DNA of 64,000 nt from Massilia sp. Root133 (GCF_001426525.1 NZ_LMEW01000034.1:388190-452189); one strand, 5' to 3'. Positions 17,942-26,837 are shown, numbered from the stretch's first letter. Notes: generated by a model from the sequence alone, not told the origin. Numbers and translations: made by a program.

Positions 17942-18879
17942 TTTGCCGCCACGTCGTGGGGCGTGCCCGGCGCGTTGGACAGCGACCAGACGTAGGCGGC
18001 CAGCACGTGCGCCTTGCCTTCGCCGAGGAATTCGCCCCACGCGGGCATCGTGTTGTTGCGGCCCTTGCGGATCGTCTCCATGATCGTCTCCGCGCTGCCG
18101 CCGTACAGCCATACCTTGTCCGTCAGGTTCGGCGCGCCCAGCATCGGATTACCGTGCGCCTCGGGGCCGTGGCACGCGGCGCAGGCGGCGAATTTCGGCT
18201 TGCCGAAGGCGACCTTGATCGGGTCGGCCGGCGCGCCGGAGAGACTCATCACGTAGTGCGCGACGTTCTCCACGTCCGTGTCGGAACCGAGCGCCGCGCC
18301 CATCGGCGGCATCTGGCCGTTGCGGCCCTTCATGATCGTTTCCTTGATCACGGACGGCTCGCCGCCGTACAGCCAATCGGTGTCCGTCAGGTTCGGATAG
18401 CCCTTGTTGCCGCGGGCATCCGAGCCGTGGCACTGCGCGCAATACGTGAGGAACAGGCGCTCGCCGATGGCGCGGGCCTGCGGGTCGCTCGCCACGTCCT
18501 TGAGGTCGCGCTTCAGGTATTGCGCGAACAGGGGGCCGTAGTCGGCATCGGCCTTCGCCAGTTCCCGCTTGTACGCGCCGGCCGATTGCCAGCCGAGGCG
18601 GCCCGCATAGCTGCCGAGGCCCGGATACAGGACCAGGTAGCCGATGCCGAACAGGATCGTCAGGTAGAACATGAACATCCACCAGCGCGGCATCGGCGTG
18701 TTCAGTTCCGTCAGGTCCTCGTCCCACACGTGGCCCGTCGTCTTCTCGGGCTGGCCGTGTTCGTCCAGGCGCACCTTGTGGCGCGACTGCGACCACAGCA
18801 AGATCGCGCAACCGGCGATGCCCAGCACCGTGATCAGGACGATGTACCAGTTCCAGAAACCGCTCGTGAAGTCAGACAT
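17938..18879 (-). CDS. ccoP: cytochrome cbb3 oxidase subunit III (diheme)
   Basis: Diheme c-type cytochrome subunit of 313 residues passing electrons to CcoO/CcoN. Two N-terminal transmembrane helices (WYIVLITVLGIAGCAILLW and MFYLTILFGIGYLVLY) are followed by two cytochrome c domains with heme sites CAQCH (147-151) and CAACH (233-237). The GQMPP and NTMPAW Met residues are the likely axial ligands. GGAGGA lies before the start, which overlaps the ccoQ stop by 8 bases. Two-helix CcoP proteins occur alongside one-helix forms. Confidence 0.95.
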   Translation of the reverse strand: MSDFTSGFWNWYIVLITVLGIAGCAILLWSQSRHKVRLDEHGQPEKTTGHVWDEDLTELNTPMPRWWMFMFYLTILFGIGYLVLYPGLGSYAGRLGWQSAGAYKRELAKADADYGPLFAQYLKRDLKDVASDPQARAIGERLFLTYCAQCHGSDARGNKGYPNLTDTDWLYGGEPSVIKETIMKGRNGQMPPMGAALGSDTDVENVAHYVMSLSGAPADPIKVAFGKPKFAACAACHGPEAHGNPMLGAPNLTDKVWLYGGSAETIMETIRKGRNNTMPAWGEFLGEGKAHVLAAYVWSLSNAPGTPHDVAAK

Positions 18880-19045
18880 AGTCGTCCTCCACCTCGTCAT
18901 CATCGGCAAAGGGCAGCGCGGCCGTCGCGGCGAAGTCGCGCTCCCTGCGCAACAGGAAGGTCCACGCAAGAATGCCCAGGAAGGTGGTGAAACTCACGAC
19001 CGTCATCACGCGGCTCGCGTCGTCGAAAATATGTTGGATGGCCAT
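18872..19045 (-). CDS. ccoQ: cbb3 oxidase small subunit CcoQ/FixQ
   Basis: Small membrane protein of 57 residues, MAIQHIFDDASRVMTVVSFT then TFLGILAWTFLLRRERDF, with a single transmembrane helix and an acidic tail (PFADDDEVEDDYV). This matches CcoQ in size, place and topology; the subunit stabilises the oxidase complex. It lies 8 bases after ccoO and overlaps ccoP by 8 bases. Confidence 0.88.
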   Translation of the reverse strand: MAIQHIFDDASRVMTVVSFTTFLGILAWTFLLRRERDFAATAALPFADDDEVEDDYV

Positions 19046-19053
19046 GTCGGTTC

Positions 19054-19668
19054 CTAGTTCCGATTCTTGATCTGGGTGCCGAGACCCTGCAGGTAGGCGA
19101 CCAGCGCGTCCTGCTCCGTTTTATCCGCCAGCTGCGCCGGCGCGTCCTTGATGTCCTGTTCCGTGTACGGGACGTTCAGGCGCTGCATCGCGCGCATCTT
19201 CGGCACGATCGACTGCGGGTCCAGCTTGGCCGTGGCCAGCCACGGATAGCCGGGCATGTTCGATTCCGGCACGACGTCGCGCGGGTTGTCGAGGTGGGTG
19301 CGGTGCCACTCGTCCGAGTAGCGGCCGCCCACGCGCGCCAGGTCCGGGCCGGTGCGCTTGGAGCCCCACTGGAACGGGTGGTCGTAGACGAATTCGCCCG
19401 CGACCGAGTAATGGCCGTAGCGCTCTGTCTCGGCGCGGAACGGGCGGATCATCTGCGAGTGGCAGTTGTAGCAGCCTTCGCGGATGTAGACGTCGCGGCC
19501 CGCGAGGCGCAGCGGCGAATACGGCTTCAGGCCGGCGACGGGTTCGGTGGTCGAATGCTGGAAGAACAGCGGCACGATCTCGACGAGGCCGCCGAACGAG
19601 ACCACGACCAGCACGAGGCCGATCAGCAGCCAGGGGTTTTTCTCGATCCACTCATGGGTGAATTTCAT
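19054..19668 (-). CDS. ccoO: cytochrome cbb3 oxidase subunit II (monoheme)
   Basis: Membrane-anchored cytochrome c subunit of 204 residues. One N-terminal helix (WLLIGLVLVVVSFGGLVEIVPLF) is followed by the heme site CYNCH at 66-70 and the conserved stretch SQMIRPFRAETERYGHYS. GGRYSDEWHRTHLDNPRDVVPESNMPGYPWL is also typical, including the axial Met. AGGAG precedes the chosen start MKFTHEW; upstream in-frame codons fall inside ccoN. It is the second gene of the cbb3 operon. Confidence 0.95.
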   Translation of the reverse strand: MKFTHEWIEKNPWLLIGLVLVVVSFGGLVEIVPLFFQHSTTEPVAGLKPYSPLRLAGRDVYIREGCYNCHSQMIRPFRAETERYGHYSVAGEFVYDHPFQWGSKRTGPDLARVGGRYSDEWHRTHLDNPRDVVPESNMPGYPWLATAKLDPQSIVPKMRAMQRLNVPYTEQDIKDAPAQLADKTEQDALVAYLQGLGTQIKNRN

Positions 19669-19690
19669 GGTTATGCTCCTGCGTGTTCTG

Positions 19691-21142
19691 TTAGGCGTGT
19701 TCCGGGACCGCATGCGTCCTGCCATGCGAAGGCAGTGCGGGGATGCGGGCGTCGACGGACTGCGTGCCGCGCATCGTCAGCCACGTGTTGTACGCCATCA
19801 GGCACATCCCCGTCAGGTACATCAGGCCGCCGCCGAAGCGGATCACGTAGTACGGATACGTCGCCTTGACGCCTTCGACGAAGGTGTAGGTCAGCGTGCC
19901 GTCCGGGTTCACGGCGCGCCACATCAGGCCCTGCATCACGCCGGCGATCCACATCGCGGCGATGTACAGCACGATGCCGATGGTGCCGAGCCAGAAGTGC
20001 GTCTCGACGAGCGCCATGCTGGCCATCTGCTTCTTGCCGGCGAGGCGCGGGATCAGGTAGTACAGGGAACCCATCGTGATGAAACCGACCCAGCCCAGCG
20101 CGCCGCCGTGCACGTGGGCGATGCCCCAGTCCGTGTAGTGCGACAGCGAGTTGATCGTTTTGATCGACATCATCGGGCCCTCGAACGTGGCCATGCCGTA
20201 GAACGACAGCGACACGATCATGAATTTCAGCAGCGGATCCGAGCGCAGCTTGTGCCACGCACCGGACAGGGTCATGATCCCGTTGATCATGCCGCCCCAC
20301 GACGGTGCCAGCAGGATCAGCGAGAACACCATGCCGATCGACTGCGTCCAGTCGGGCAGCGCCGTGTAGTGCAGGTGGTGCGGACCGGCCCACATATAGG
20401 TGAAGATCAGGGCCCAGAAGTGCACGATCGACAAACGGTACGAGTACACCGGACGCTCGGCCTGTTTCGGAATGAAGTAGTAGACCATGCCCAGGTAGCC
20501 GGCCGTGAGGATGAAGCCGACGGCGTTATGGCCGTACCACCACTGGATCATCGCGTCCTGCACGCCGGCGTACATCGAGTACGACTTGAACAGGGTCACC
20601 GGCATCGACATGCCGTTGACGATGTGGAGGATGGCGACGGCGAGGATGTACCCGCCGAAGAACCAGTTGGCGACGTAGATGTGCTGTACGCGGCGCTTGA
20701 CGATGGTGCCGAAGAAGACGACGGCGTATGCGACCCACACGATGGCGATCAGGATGGCGATGGGCCATTCCAGCTCGGCGTATTCCTTGCCGCGCGTGAA
20801 GCCCAGCGGCAAGGTGATCGCGGCCGAAACGAGCACGGCCTGCCAGCCCCAGAACGTGAAGGCGGCCAGCCGGTCGGAGAACAGGCGGACCTGGCACGTG
20901 CGCTGCACGACATAGTAGGAGGTGGCGAACAGGCCGCAGATGCCGAACGCGAAGATCACCGCGTTCGTGTGCAGCGGCCGCAGGCGGCCGTACGTGAGCC
21001 ACGGGATATCGAAGTTCAATGCCGGCCAGGCGAGCTGCGCGGCAATCCACACGCCCGCGAGCATGCCGATCACGCCCCAGACGACAGTTGCGACGGCAAA
21101 CTGGCGCACGATCTTGTAGTTATAGTTTAGACTGCTGTCCAA
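19691..21142 (-). CDS. ccoN: cytochrome cbb3 oxidase catalytic subunit I
   Basis: High-affinity heme-copper oxidase subunit of about 483 residues with some twelve transmembrane helices. Metal-ligand histidines stand in RPLHTNAVIFAFG (heme b), VHFWALI and GPHHLHYTALPDW (CuB), and HVHGGALGW (hemes). The start is a judgement: a TTG codon giving (M)DSSLNYNYK has AGGGAG six bases upstream and matches the usual N-terminus; a GTG at 21175 would add 11 residues but has no ribosome site. An FNR box lies 67 bases upstream of the TTG. First gene of ccoNOQPG-fixH. Confidence 0.95.
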   Translation of the reverse strand: MDSSLNYNYKIVRQFAVATVVWGVIGMLAGVWIAAQLAWPALNFDIPWLTYGRLRPLHTNAVIFAFGICGLFATSYYVVQRTCQVRLFSDRLAAFTFWGWQAVLVSAAITLPLGFTRGKEYAELEWPIAILIAIVWVAYAVVFFGTIVKRRVQHIYVANWFFGGYILAVAILHIVNGMSMPVTLFKSYSMYAGVQDAMIQWWYGHNAVGFILTAGYLGMVYYFIPKQAERPVYSYRLSIVHFWALIFTYMWAGPHHLHYTALPDWTQSIGMVFSLILLAPSWGGMINGIMTLSGAWHKLRSDPLLKFMIVSLSFYGMATFEGPMMSIKTINSLSHYTDWGIAHVHGGALGWVGFITMGSLYYLIPRLAGKKQMASMALVETHFWLGTIGIVLYIAAMWIAGVMQGLMWRAVNPDGTLTYTFVEGVKATYPYYVIRFGGGLMYLTGMCLMAYNTWLTMRGTQSVDARIPALPSHGRTHAVPEHA

Positions 21143-21208
21143 GGTGCACTCCCTGAAGAATAAGAAAGACGACACCGTCAGGGTAGGTTTCCTAGGGGCT
21201 CCAAATCC

Positions 21209-21222
21209 TTGATGTGAATCAA
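21209..21222 (-). promoter_or_regulatory. FNR box upstream of ccoN
   Basis: TTGATGTGAATCAA is a perfect match to the FNR consensus TTGATnnnnATCAA. It lies 67 bases from the ccoN start, a distance that fits class II activation if transcription begins about 40 bases downstream. It shares the wider form AAATCC-TTGA-...-ATCAAAAAT with the two other FNR boxes in the window. The divergent DksA-like gene starts 153 bases away. Confidence 0.88.
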
Positions 21223-21374
21223 AAATTCCAGATTGGGTCCAGGGAAGGAGCCGGCTTCTTCCTCGATGTTGCTGAAAGCAGACTGGCGTTTTAAATGGAC
21301 GATATGAGGTGCGTCAAACATGACGCTCGATGGTCCGCCACACTGACCCGAAGCTTTTGACAACGAAGAGGACG

Positions 21375-21779
21375 ATGACCATGCCGCCAATTTCACCTGA
21401 ACTCCACGAGCAACTCGGCCAGCGCCTGCACAAGGCGCGCGAGGACGCGCTGGCCACCGTGCGTGCCCGCACGGATGGCGATACGGACGACCGCCCGGCG
21501 ATCTCGCCGAACGCCCACATGGGCCAGAACGACGACGCGCCGGCCGGCGAGATGCTCAGCCATAACGAGGAACACCTGGCCGAGCACGAAGCGAATCTGC
21601 TGCACGAGATCGACGCCGCGATCGGGCGCCTGGAAGCGGGCGCGATCGGCATCTGCGAATCGTGCGGGCGCGACATTCCGGAAGCGCGGTTGCTGGCGAC
21701 GCCGACGGTGCGGACGTGTATCGCTTGCCAGGAGCGGATCGAGAAGGAACAGCGGACGGGCCGCGGCCCGAGCATGTAA
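21375..21779 (+). CDS. DksA/TraR-family zinc-finger protein
   Basis: Protein of about 134 residues with an N-terminal helical region (ELHEQLGQRLHKARED...) and a C-terminal C4 zinc finger CESCGRDIPEARL...CIAC (Cys94, 97, 115, 118). DksA-like proteins bind the RNA polymerase secondary channel and adjust transcription; short paralogues often act in particular stress responses. The acidic DxxDxA coiled-coil tip of true DksA is not evident (QNDDAPAGE is the nearest), so function may differ. Start is either ATG 21375 or ATG 21381; AGAGG at 21367-21371 fits the second slightly better. It is divergent from ccoN, and a REP-like array follows its stop. Confidence 0.85.
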   Translation: MTMPPISPELHEQLGQRLHKAREDALATVRARTDGDTDDRPAISPNAHMGQNDDAPAGEMLSHNEEHLAEHEANLLHEIDAAIGRLEAGAIGICESCGRDIPEARLLATPTVRTCIACQERIEKEQRTGRGPSM

Positions 21780-21800
21780 TACCTTCGCTTGCGCGGATCA

Positions 21801-22107
21801 CCGTCATTCCCGCGCAGGCGCGCTGCTGTCCGGAATAATTTTCACCGTCGAAAATAGGCCCCGCCATAGGGAAAAACCGTCGTTCCCGGCATTGCCGGAA
21901 ACGACTTCCCGCGAAAGCGGGAACCCATGCTGACTGCTCGAAGTCGACTCTTTGTAGGGGTTCCCGCTTGCGCGGGAATGACGATGCTATTTCTGACGGT
22001 TTTTGAAAACAATATTCCGGACACTAGTGCGCGCACGCGGTGATCCAAGTTGTACGCATTGTCGATACGCATGCAAAATTGGGTTCCCGCCTGCGCGGGA
22101 ACGACGG
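21801..22107. repeat. nested array of REP-like palindromes within a longer inverted repeat
   Basis: Five copies of the REP-like unit are visible: 21801-21829 (decayed), 21877-21904, 21903-21935, 21957-21983 (inverted) and 22081-22107 (inverted). Copies two to four are enclosed by a second, longer imperfect inverted repeat: TGTCCGGAATAATTTTCA...CCGTC in the left arm (about 21828-21856) and its complement around 21988-22026 (CTATTTCTGACGG...ATTCCGGACA). The array fills the gap between the convergent DksA-like and ccoS genes, and the last copy ends 6 bases from the ccoS stop. No gene lies in 21780-22113. Confidence 0.8.
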
Positions 22108-22113
22108 AGTCCG

Positions 22114-22254
22114 TCAATCGTCGTCGCTGAGAATCCGCAACGCCGGTCCCTCCAGATCGTCGAACTGCCCGCTGTCCGCCGCCCCGAAGAAGATCCACAC
22201 CGCGAACGCGACGAGCATCACACTGAGCGGCACCAGCAAATACAAGGCTTCCAT
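22114..22254 (-). CDS. ccoS: cbb3 oxidase maturation protein CcoS
   Basis: Small membrane protein of 46 residues: MEALYLLVPLSVMLVAFAVW then IFFGAADSGQFDDLEGPALR. One transmembrane helix and the GQFDDLEGPALRIL motif are typical of CcoS, which is needed for cofactor insertion into cbb3 oxidase. AGGAGG lies 8 bases before this ATG; an ATG two codons earlier (22260) overlaps the ccoI stop as ATGA and is also possible. Confidence 0.92.
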   Translation of the reverse strand: MEALYLLVPLSVMLVAFAVWIFFGAADSGQFDDLEGPALRILSDDD

Positions 22255-22256
22255 CG

Positions 22257-24653
22257 TCATGCCCTCCTCAGGCGCGCCGCGTTGAGCACCACGAGCGCCG
22301 AACTCGCGGCCATCCCCACGCCCGACAGCCACGGATTCAGCAGGCCGCTCGCCGCCGCCGGAATCGCCGCCACGTTGTACAGCATCGCCCATCCGAGGTT
22401 CTGGCGGATCACGCGCAGCGTGGCCGCCGCCGTGTCCAGCGCGGCCTCCAGCGGGCGCAGGCCCTCGCCCAGCAGCACGCAGTCGGCATGCAGCTGCGCC
22501 AGCTGCGCGCCCTGCCCCATCGCGAAACTCACGTCGGCGCCCGACAGCACGGCCGCATCGTTGATGCCGTCGCCGACCATTGCCACGACGGCGCCCTCGC
22601 GCTGCAGGCCGCGCACGACGGTCAGTTTATCTTCGGGCAGCTGGTGGCCCAGCGCGTGCGCGATGCCGAGCTGCATGGCGACGTCCTGCGCGGCCTCGTC
22701 GTCGTCGCCGGACAGCAGCACGACCGTCTTGCCGGCCGCGCGCAGGCCGGCCACGACGTCGCGCGCCTCCGGCCGGATGTCGTCGACGAGGTCGAAGCGC
22801 GCGACCCAGCCGGACGTGGTGCCCAGCCACACGGCCGTCACGCCGCCCGGCTGGCCGCCCGGAATCTGGCCGCACGCGATGCCGGCCACGAACGCGGCGT
22901 TGCCGAGACGGTAACGGCGGCCGCCGATCTCGCCCTCGATGCCTTTGCCGACGACCTGGTTGACCATGTTCGCGACCAGCGCGGCCGGCCCGGCCGCGTC
23001 GCGGATCGCCTGCGCCAGCGGATGCGCGCTGCCCGTTTCCAGCGCGGCGGCCAGCTGCAGCGCCATGCGCCGGCTCGCGCCGCCGAACGTCACGGTCTGG
23101 CGCAGCACGGGGTGGCCGTAGGTCAGCGTGCCCGTCTTGTCGAACACGACGTGCGTCGCACGTCCCAGCGTTTCCAGTACGTGCGGTTTGACGGCCAGCG
23201 CGCCGCGCCGCAGCAGGCGGTCGGTGGCGGCGGCGAGCGCCGTCGGCGTGGCCAGCGACAGCGCGCACGGGCACGACACGACGAGCACCGCGATCGCCGC
23301 CGGCCACGCGCGCGCCGGATCGACGAGATACCAGCCCGCGCACACGACGACGGTCAGCACGAGCAGCGCCAGCACGAACCACGCGCCCACACGGTCGGCC
23401 CACAGCGCCAGCGCGGGCTTGTCCTGGCCCGCGCGTTCGACGAGGCGCACCAGCAACGCCAAGGTGCTGTCGCGCGCACTGCTCGTCACGCGCACGACGA
23501 TCGCCTGCGCGACGTTGACCGCGCCGCCGGGCAGTTGCGCGCCCGGCCCCAGCGCGCGCGTGCGGCTCTCGCCCGTCAGCAGCGCGAGGTCGACTTCCGT
23601 GTCGCCTTCCACGATGACGCCGTCGGCCGGGACGGCCTGGCCGGGCGGCACGAGCACGACGTCGCCCGGCACGAGCGCGCCGGCAGGGACGGTGTCGGTC
23701 GCGCGCGCGCCGGGAAAGTCGACGAAGCGCTGCGCCGTCGCCGGCGCCGCGCGCTGCAGGCCCTCGAGGGCGCGCGCGGCGCGCCGGCGCGCGTCCAGCT
23801 CCAGGTAGCGGCTGCCCAGCAGCAGGAACACGAACATCGTGATCGAATCGAAGTACACGTCGCCGTGGCCGCGCACGACCGCGACGACGCTGGCGGCGGA
23901 TGCGGCGAGGATGCCGAGCGCCACCGGCACGTCCATGCCGGCCACGCCGCGCCGCAAGTCCATCCACGCGCCACGGAGGAACGGCCACGACGAGTACGCG
24001 ACGGCCGGCACGGTCAGCAGCAGCGCGGCCCAGTGCATCAGCGCGCGCATGTCGGCATCCATCGTGCCGTCCGTCGCCAGGTACACGGGGACGGCGTACA
24101 TCATCACCTGCATCATCGACATGCCCGCGACGAACAGGCGGCGGAACAGGGTCTTGCGCTCCCGTTCGAGGTGGGCCGCCTGGCGCTCCGCATCCAGCGG
24201 ATACGCCGTGTAGCCGATCGCGCGCAGTGCCGCGATGATGTCGCTGGCCTTCGCCACGGCCGGGTCGCGGCGTACGCGCAGGCGCTCCGTCGCCACGTTC
24301 AGCAGCGCATCCGTCACGCCGGGCAGCGCATCCATGCGGCGTTCGATCAGCCACACGCACGCCGCGCAGCGGATGCCTTCGATGGTGAAGACGACGTCGT
24401 CGGCATCGACCGCGTCGTCGTACGCGCGCAGGGCGGCCAGGTCGGCGTCGTCCCCGATGCGCGCGGCGAATTCGGTGCGGTTGTCGTAATAGTCGGCGAG
24501 GCCGGCGTCCGCGATGGCCTGCGCGGCGGCGGCGCAACCGGGACAGCACATGGTGCGGTTCGCGCCGTCGACGACGGCCGACCACGGACTCGCGGCCGGT
24601 GCCGGCTGGCCGCAGTGCCAGCACGCGGCGGTGTCGAGGACGGCCGCGCTCAT
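22257..24653 (-). CDS. ccoI: CcoI, copper-transporting P1B-type ATPase for cbb3 oxidase
   Basis: Membrane ATPase of 798 residues that exports copper for oxidase assembly (CopA2/FixI type). The N-terminus has CWHCG (11-15) and MCCPGC (35-40), then a heavy-metal domain with IRCAACVW (Cys96, Cys99). Eight transmembrane helices carry the copper motif SCPCALSLATP near residue 461. The phosphorylation motif DKTGT lies near 504, SAHPLAQ is the P1B His-Pro motif, and GDGINDAAVL is the hinge. The long Cys-rich N-terminus separates it from housekeeping CopA. The start overlaps the stop of the upstream SafE-like gene (ATGA), and the stop overlaps or abuts ccoS. Confidence 0.95.
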   Translation of the reverse strand: MSAAVLDTAACWHCGQPAPAASPWSAVVDGANRTMCCPGCAAAAQAIADAGLADYYDNRTEFAARIGDDADLAALRAYDDAVDADDVVFTIEGIRCAACVWLIERRMDALPGVTDALLNVATERLRVRRDPAVAKASDIIAALRAIGYTAYPLDAERQAAHLERERKTLFRRLFVAGMSMMQVMMYAVPVYLATDGTMDADMRALMHWAALLLTVPAVAYSSWPFLRGAWMDLRRGVAGMDVPVALGILAASAASVVAVVRGHGDVYFDSITMFVFLLLGSRYLELDARRRAARALEGLQRAAPATAQRFVDFPGARATDTVPAGALVPGDVVLVPPGQAVPADGVIVEGDTEVDLALLTGESRTRALGPGAQLPGGAVNVAQAIVVRVTSSARDSTLALLVRLVERAGQDKPALALWADRVGAWFVLALLVLTVVVCAGWYLVDPARAWPAAIAVLVVSCPCALSLATPTALAAATDRLLRRGALAVKPHVLETLGRATHVVFDKTGTLTYGHPVLRQTVTFGGASRRMALQLAAALETGSAHPLAQAIRDAAGPAALVANMVNQVVGKGIEGEIGGRRYRLGNAAFVAGIACGQIPGGQPGGVTAVWLGTTSGWVARFDLVDDIRPEARDVVAGLRAAGKTVVLLSGDDDEAAQDVAMQLGIAHALGHQLPEDKLTVVRGLQREGAVVAMVGDGINDAAVLSGADVSFAMGQGAQLAQLHADCVLLGEGLRPLEAALDTAAATLRVIRQNLGWAMLYNVAAIPAAASGLLNPWLSGVGMAASSALVVLNAARLRRA

Positions 24654-25396
24654 GCGCCGGCTCCGGGTGCGACGCAGATGTCCTGCACCCAGCCATGCGG
24701 CAGGCCCCCCGCCGCGCGCGCGAGGCCCAGCAGGCCGAAGCCCAGCACGAGGACGCCGCACGCGAGCCGCACGCGCGGGCTCGCGAGCCAGCCGCGCAGG
24801 CGCGCGCCCATCAGGCCCAGGCCCAGCAGCATCGGCAGGGTGCCGAGGCCGAAGGCCAGCATCACGAGCGCGCCGTGGAGGGCGGAACCGCTCAGCATCG
24901 CGGTGACGAGGACGCTGTAGACCATCCCGCACGGCAGCCAGCCCCACAGGCCGCCCGCCACGAACATGCGCGCGGGCCGGTCCAGCGGGCCGACTTTCTT
25001 CAGGAGCGGCTGCACGCCGCGCCACACGAAGCGGCCGCCCTGCTCCAGCCGCGCCAGGCCGCGCCACGCATCCATCAGGTACAGCCCCAGCGCGGCCAGC
25101 ATCAGGTTCGCGAGCCAGTACGCGCCCGCCTGCAGCGCGGGCAGTTTCGCGAACGCCTGCGCGCCCTGAGCGAGGCCGCCGGCCAGCCCGCCTGCGACCA
25201 TATAGCTGCCGATGCGTCCCGCGTTATAGGCAAAGACGTTGGCGACGGGCGCCCGCCTGGTCGCTGCCCGCACGGGAATGACCCGCCCCACGGAAGGCGC
25301 CACCGACAGCGCACCCACGATCCCGCCGCACATGCCCGCGCAGTGGACGCTGCCCAGCAGGCCCACGACGAATACCGGAATCAGCGCGACGTTCAT
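24650..25396 (-). CDS. TauE/SafE (UreH-like) membrane protein of the cbb3 assembly cluster
   Basis: Membrane protein of 248 residues with about six transmembrane helices. The opening VGLLGSVHCAGMCGGIVGAL and the later GWLPCGMVYSVL are the two Cys/Gly repeats of the DsbD-like/UreH-type transporter fold, with Cys and Met residues that could handle copper. Proteins of this type regularly sit beside ccoI and are thought to help cbb3 biogenesis; automated labels as sulfite exporters are not supported for this subgroup. It is 4 bases from the hemN stop and overlaps ccoI by 4 bases, so hemN-safE-ccoI-ccoS look like one transcript. Confidence 0.8.
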   Translation of the reverse strand: MNVALIPVFVVGLLGSVHCAGMCGGIVGALSVAPSVGRVIPVRAATRRAPVANVFAYNAGRIGSYMVAGGLAGGLAQGAQAFAKLPALQAGAYWLANLMLAALGLYLMDAWRGLARLEQGGRFVWRGVQPLLKKVGPLDRPARMFVAGGLWGWLPCGMVYSVLVTAMLSGSALHGALVMLAFGLGTLPMLLGLGLMGARLRGWLASPRVRLACGVLVLGFGLLGLARAAGGLPHGWVQDICVAPGAGA

Positions 25397-25400
25397 GGCG

Positions 25401-26837
25401 TTACACGGTCCTGGAATGCGTGGCCGGGCCGCGCGTGGCGAGGTAGCGGTCGAACACCATGCACACGTTGCGGATCAGGAGGCGCCCTTTCAACGTGACG
25501 CTGATCCAGTCCGGCGCGAGTTCGACGAGACCATCCCGTTCCAGCCCGGCCAGCTGCGCCATCTCGCGCGCGAAATAGGCGTGGAACGCGATCGGGAACG
25601 CGAGCTCGATGGCGCTGATGGACAGCTCGAACTGGCACATCAGCTTCTGGATGATCGTGCGGCGCAGCGCATCGTCCATCGACAGCCGGGCGCCGCGCGC
25701 CACCGGCAGCTCGTTGCGGTCGAGCGCATCGTAATAGGCGTCCAGCGTCTTGACGTTCTGGCTGTACGTGGCCCCGACCGCGCCGATGGCGGACACGCCG
25801 CATGCGACGAGGTCCGCGTCGGCATGCGTCGAATAGCCCTGGAAGTTGCGGTGCAAGCGGCCCTGCTGCTGCGCGATGGCGAGGTCGTCGTCCGGCCGGG
25901 CGAAATGGTCCATGCCGATATACACGTACCCCGCAGCCGTCAGGCGCTCGATGCACAGCTGGAGCATGCGCAGCTTCGTGTCGCTGTCGGGCATGTCCGC
26001 CTCGTCGATGCGGCGCTGCGGCTTGAACAGATGCGGCAGGTGTGCGTAGTGGTACATCGCGATGCGGTCCGGCGCCGCATCGATCACCTTGTCGAGCGTC
26101 GTGCGCATCGTGGCCGGCGTCTGCTTCGGCAGGCCGTAGATCAGGTCGATGCTGACGGAGCGGAAGTCCGCATCGCGCGCGGCCGCGATGATGGCGCGCG
26201 TTTCGGCCTCAGGCTGGATGCGGTTGACGGCGCGCTGCACGTCCGGATCGAAGTCCTGCACACCGAGGCTGATGCGGTTGAAACCCTGGCGCCGCAGGCC
26301 GTGCACGCGCTCGGCCGATACGGTGCGCGGGTCGATCTCGATCGAGTATTCGCCGGCGGCATCCGGCGCGAAGCGGAAGCAGCGGCGCAGGTGCGCCATC
26401 AGGTCTTCCATCTGCGCGTCCGACAGGTAAGTCGGCGTGCCGCCGCCGAAGTGCAGCTGCTCGACTTCGTTCATGCCGGCGAACAGGCGGCCCTGCATCT
26501 CGACTTCGCGTTTCAGGTAAGCGAGGTAGGTCGCCGCCTTCTCGCGGTTCTTCGTGACGATCTTATTGCAGGCGCAGTAATAGCAGACGGTGTCGCAGAA
26601 CGGGATGTGCAGGTACAGCGACAACGGCTTGCCGCCGCCGCGCGTGCGCAGGTCCGCCACGGCGTGCAGGAAATCGCGGTAGCCGAACGATTCCGTGAAG
26701 CGGTCCGCCGTCGGATACGACGTGTAGCGGGGGCCGTTGCGGCTCAGCCGGGCGATCAGGTCCGCGTCGAATTCGACGACGGGCTGGAGCGCGGGATGCA
26801 CCCGGGTGGCGCTGGTTGCGGGGACTGCGTCGAACAT
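25401..26837 (-). CDS. hemN: oxygen-independent coproporphyrinogen III dehydrogenase
   Basis: Radical SAM enzyme of 478 residues that makes protoporphyrinogen IX without oxygen, supplying heme for the cytochromes made under low oxygen. The cluster motif is HIPFCDTVCYYCAC (Cys81, 85, 88, 90), the exact CxxxCxxCxC spacing of HemN. HFGGGTPTYLSD is the SAM-binding glycine motif, and GPRYTSYPTADRF at 35-47 is typical of HemN proper rather than HemW. AGGAG lies 9 bases before the start. An FNR box stands 69 bases upstream, so it should be induced under anoxia with the cbb3 assembly genes behind it. Confidence 0.95.
   Translation of the reverse strand: MFDAVPATSATRVHPALQPVVEFDADLIARLSRNGPRYTSYPTADRFTESFGYRDFLHAVADLRTRGGGKPLSLYLHIPFCDTVCYYCACNKIVTKNREKAATYLAYLKREVEMQGRLFAGMNEVEQLHFGGGTPTYLSDAQMEDLMAHLRRCFRFAPDAAGEYSIEIDPRTVSAERVHGLRRQGFNRISLGVQDFDPDVQRAVNRIQPEAETRAIIAAARDADFRSVSIDLIYGLPKQTPATMRTTLDKVIDAAPDRIAMYHYAHLPHLFKPQRRIDEADMPDSDTKLRMLQLCIERLTAAGYVYIGMDHFARPDDDLAIAQQQGRLHRNFQGYSTHADADLVACGVSAIGAVGATYSQNVKTLDAYYDALDRNELPVARGARLSMDDALRRTIIQKLMCQFELSISAIELAFPIAFHAYFAREMAQLAGLERDGLVELAPDWISVTLKGRLLIRNVCMVFDRYLATRGPATHSRTV

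Noticed and set aside
21801..22107. CRISPR-like array
   Set aside because: The repeated units are palindromes in both orientations with unequal spacing, which fits REP-type repeats and not a CRISPR array; no cas genes are present.
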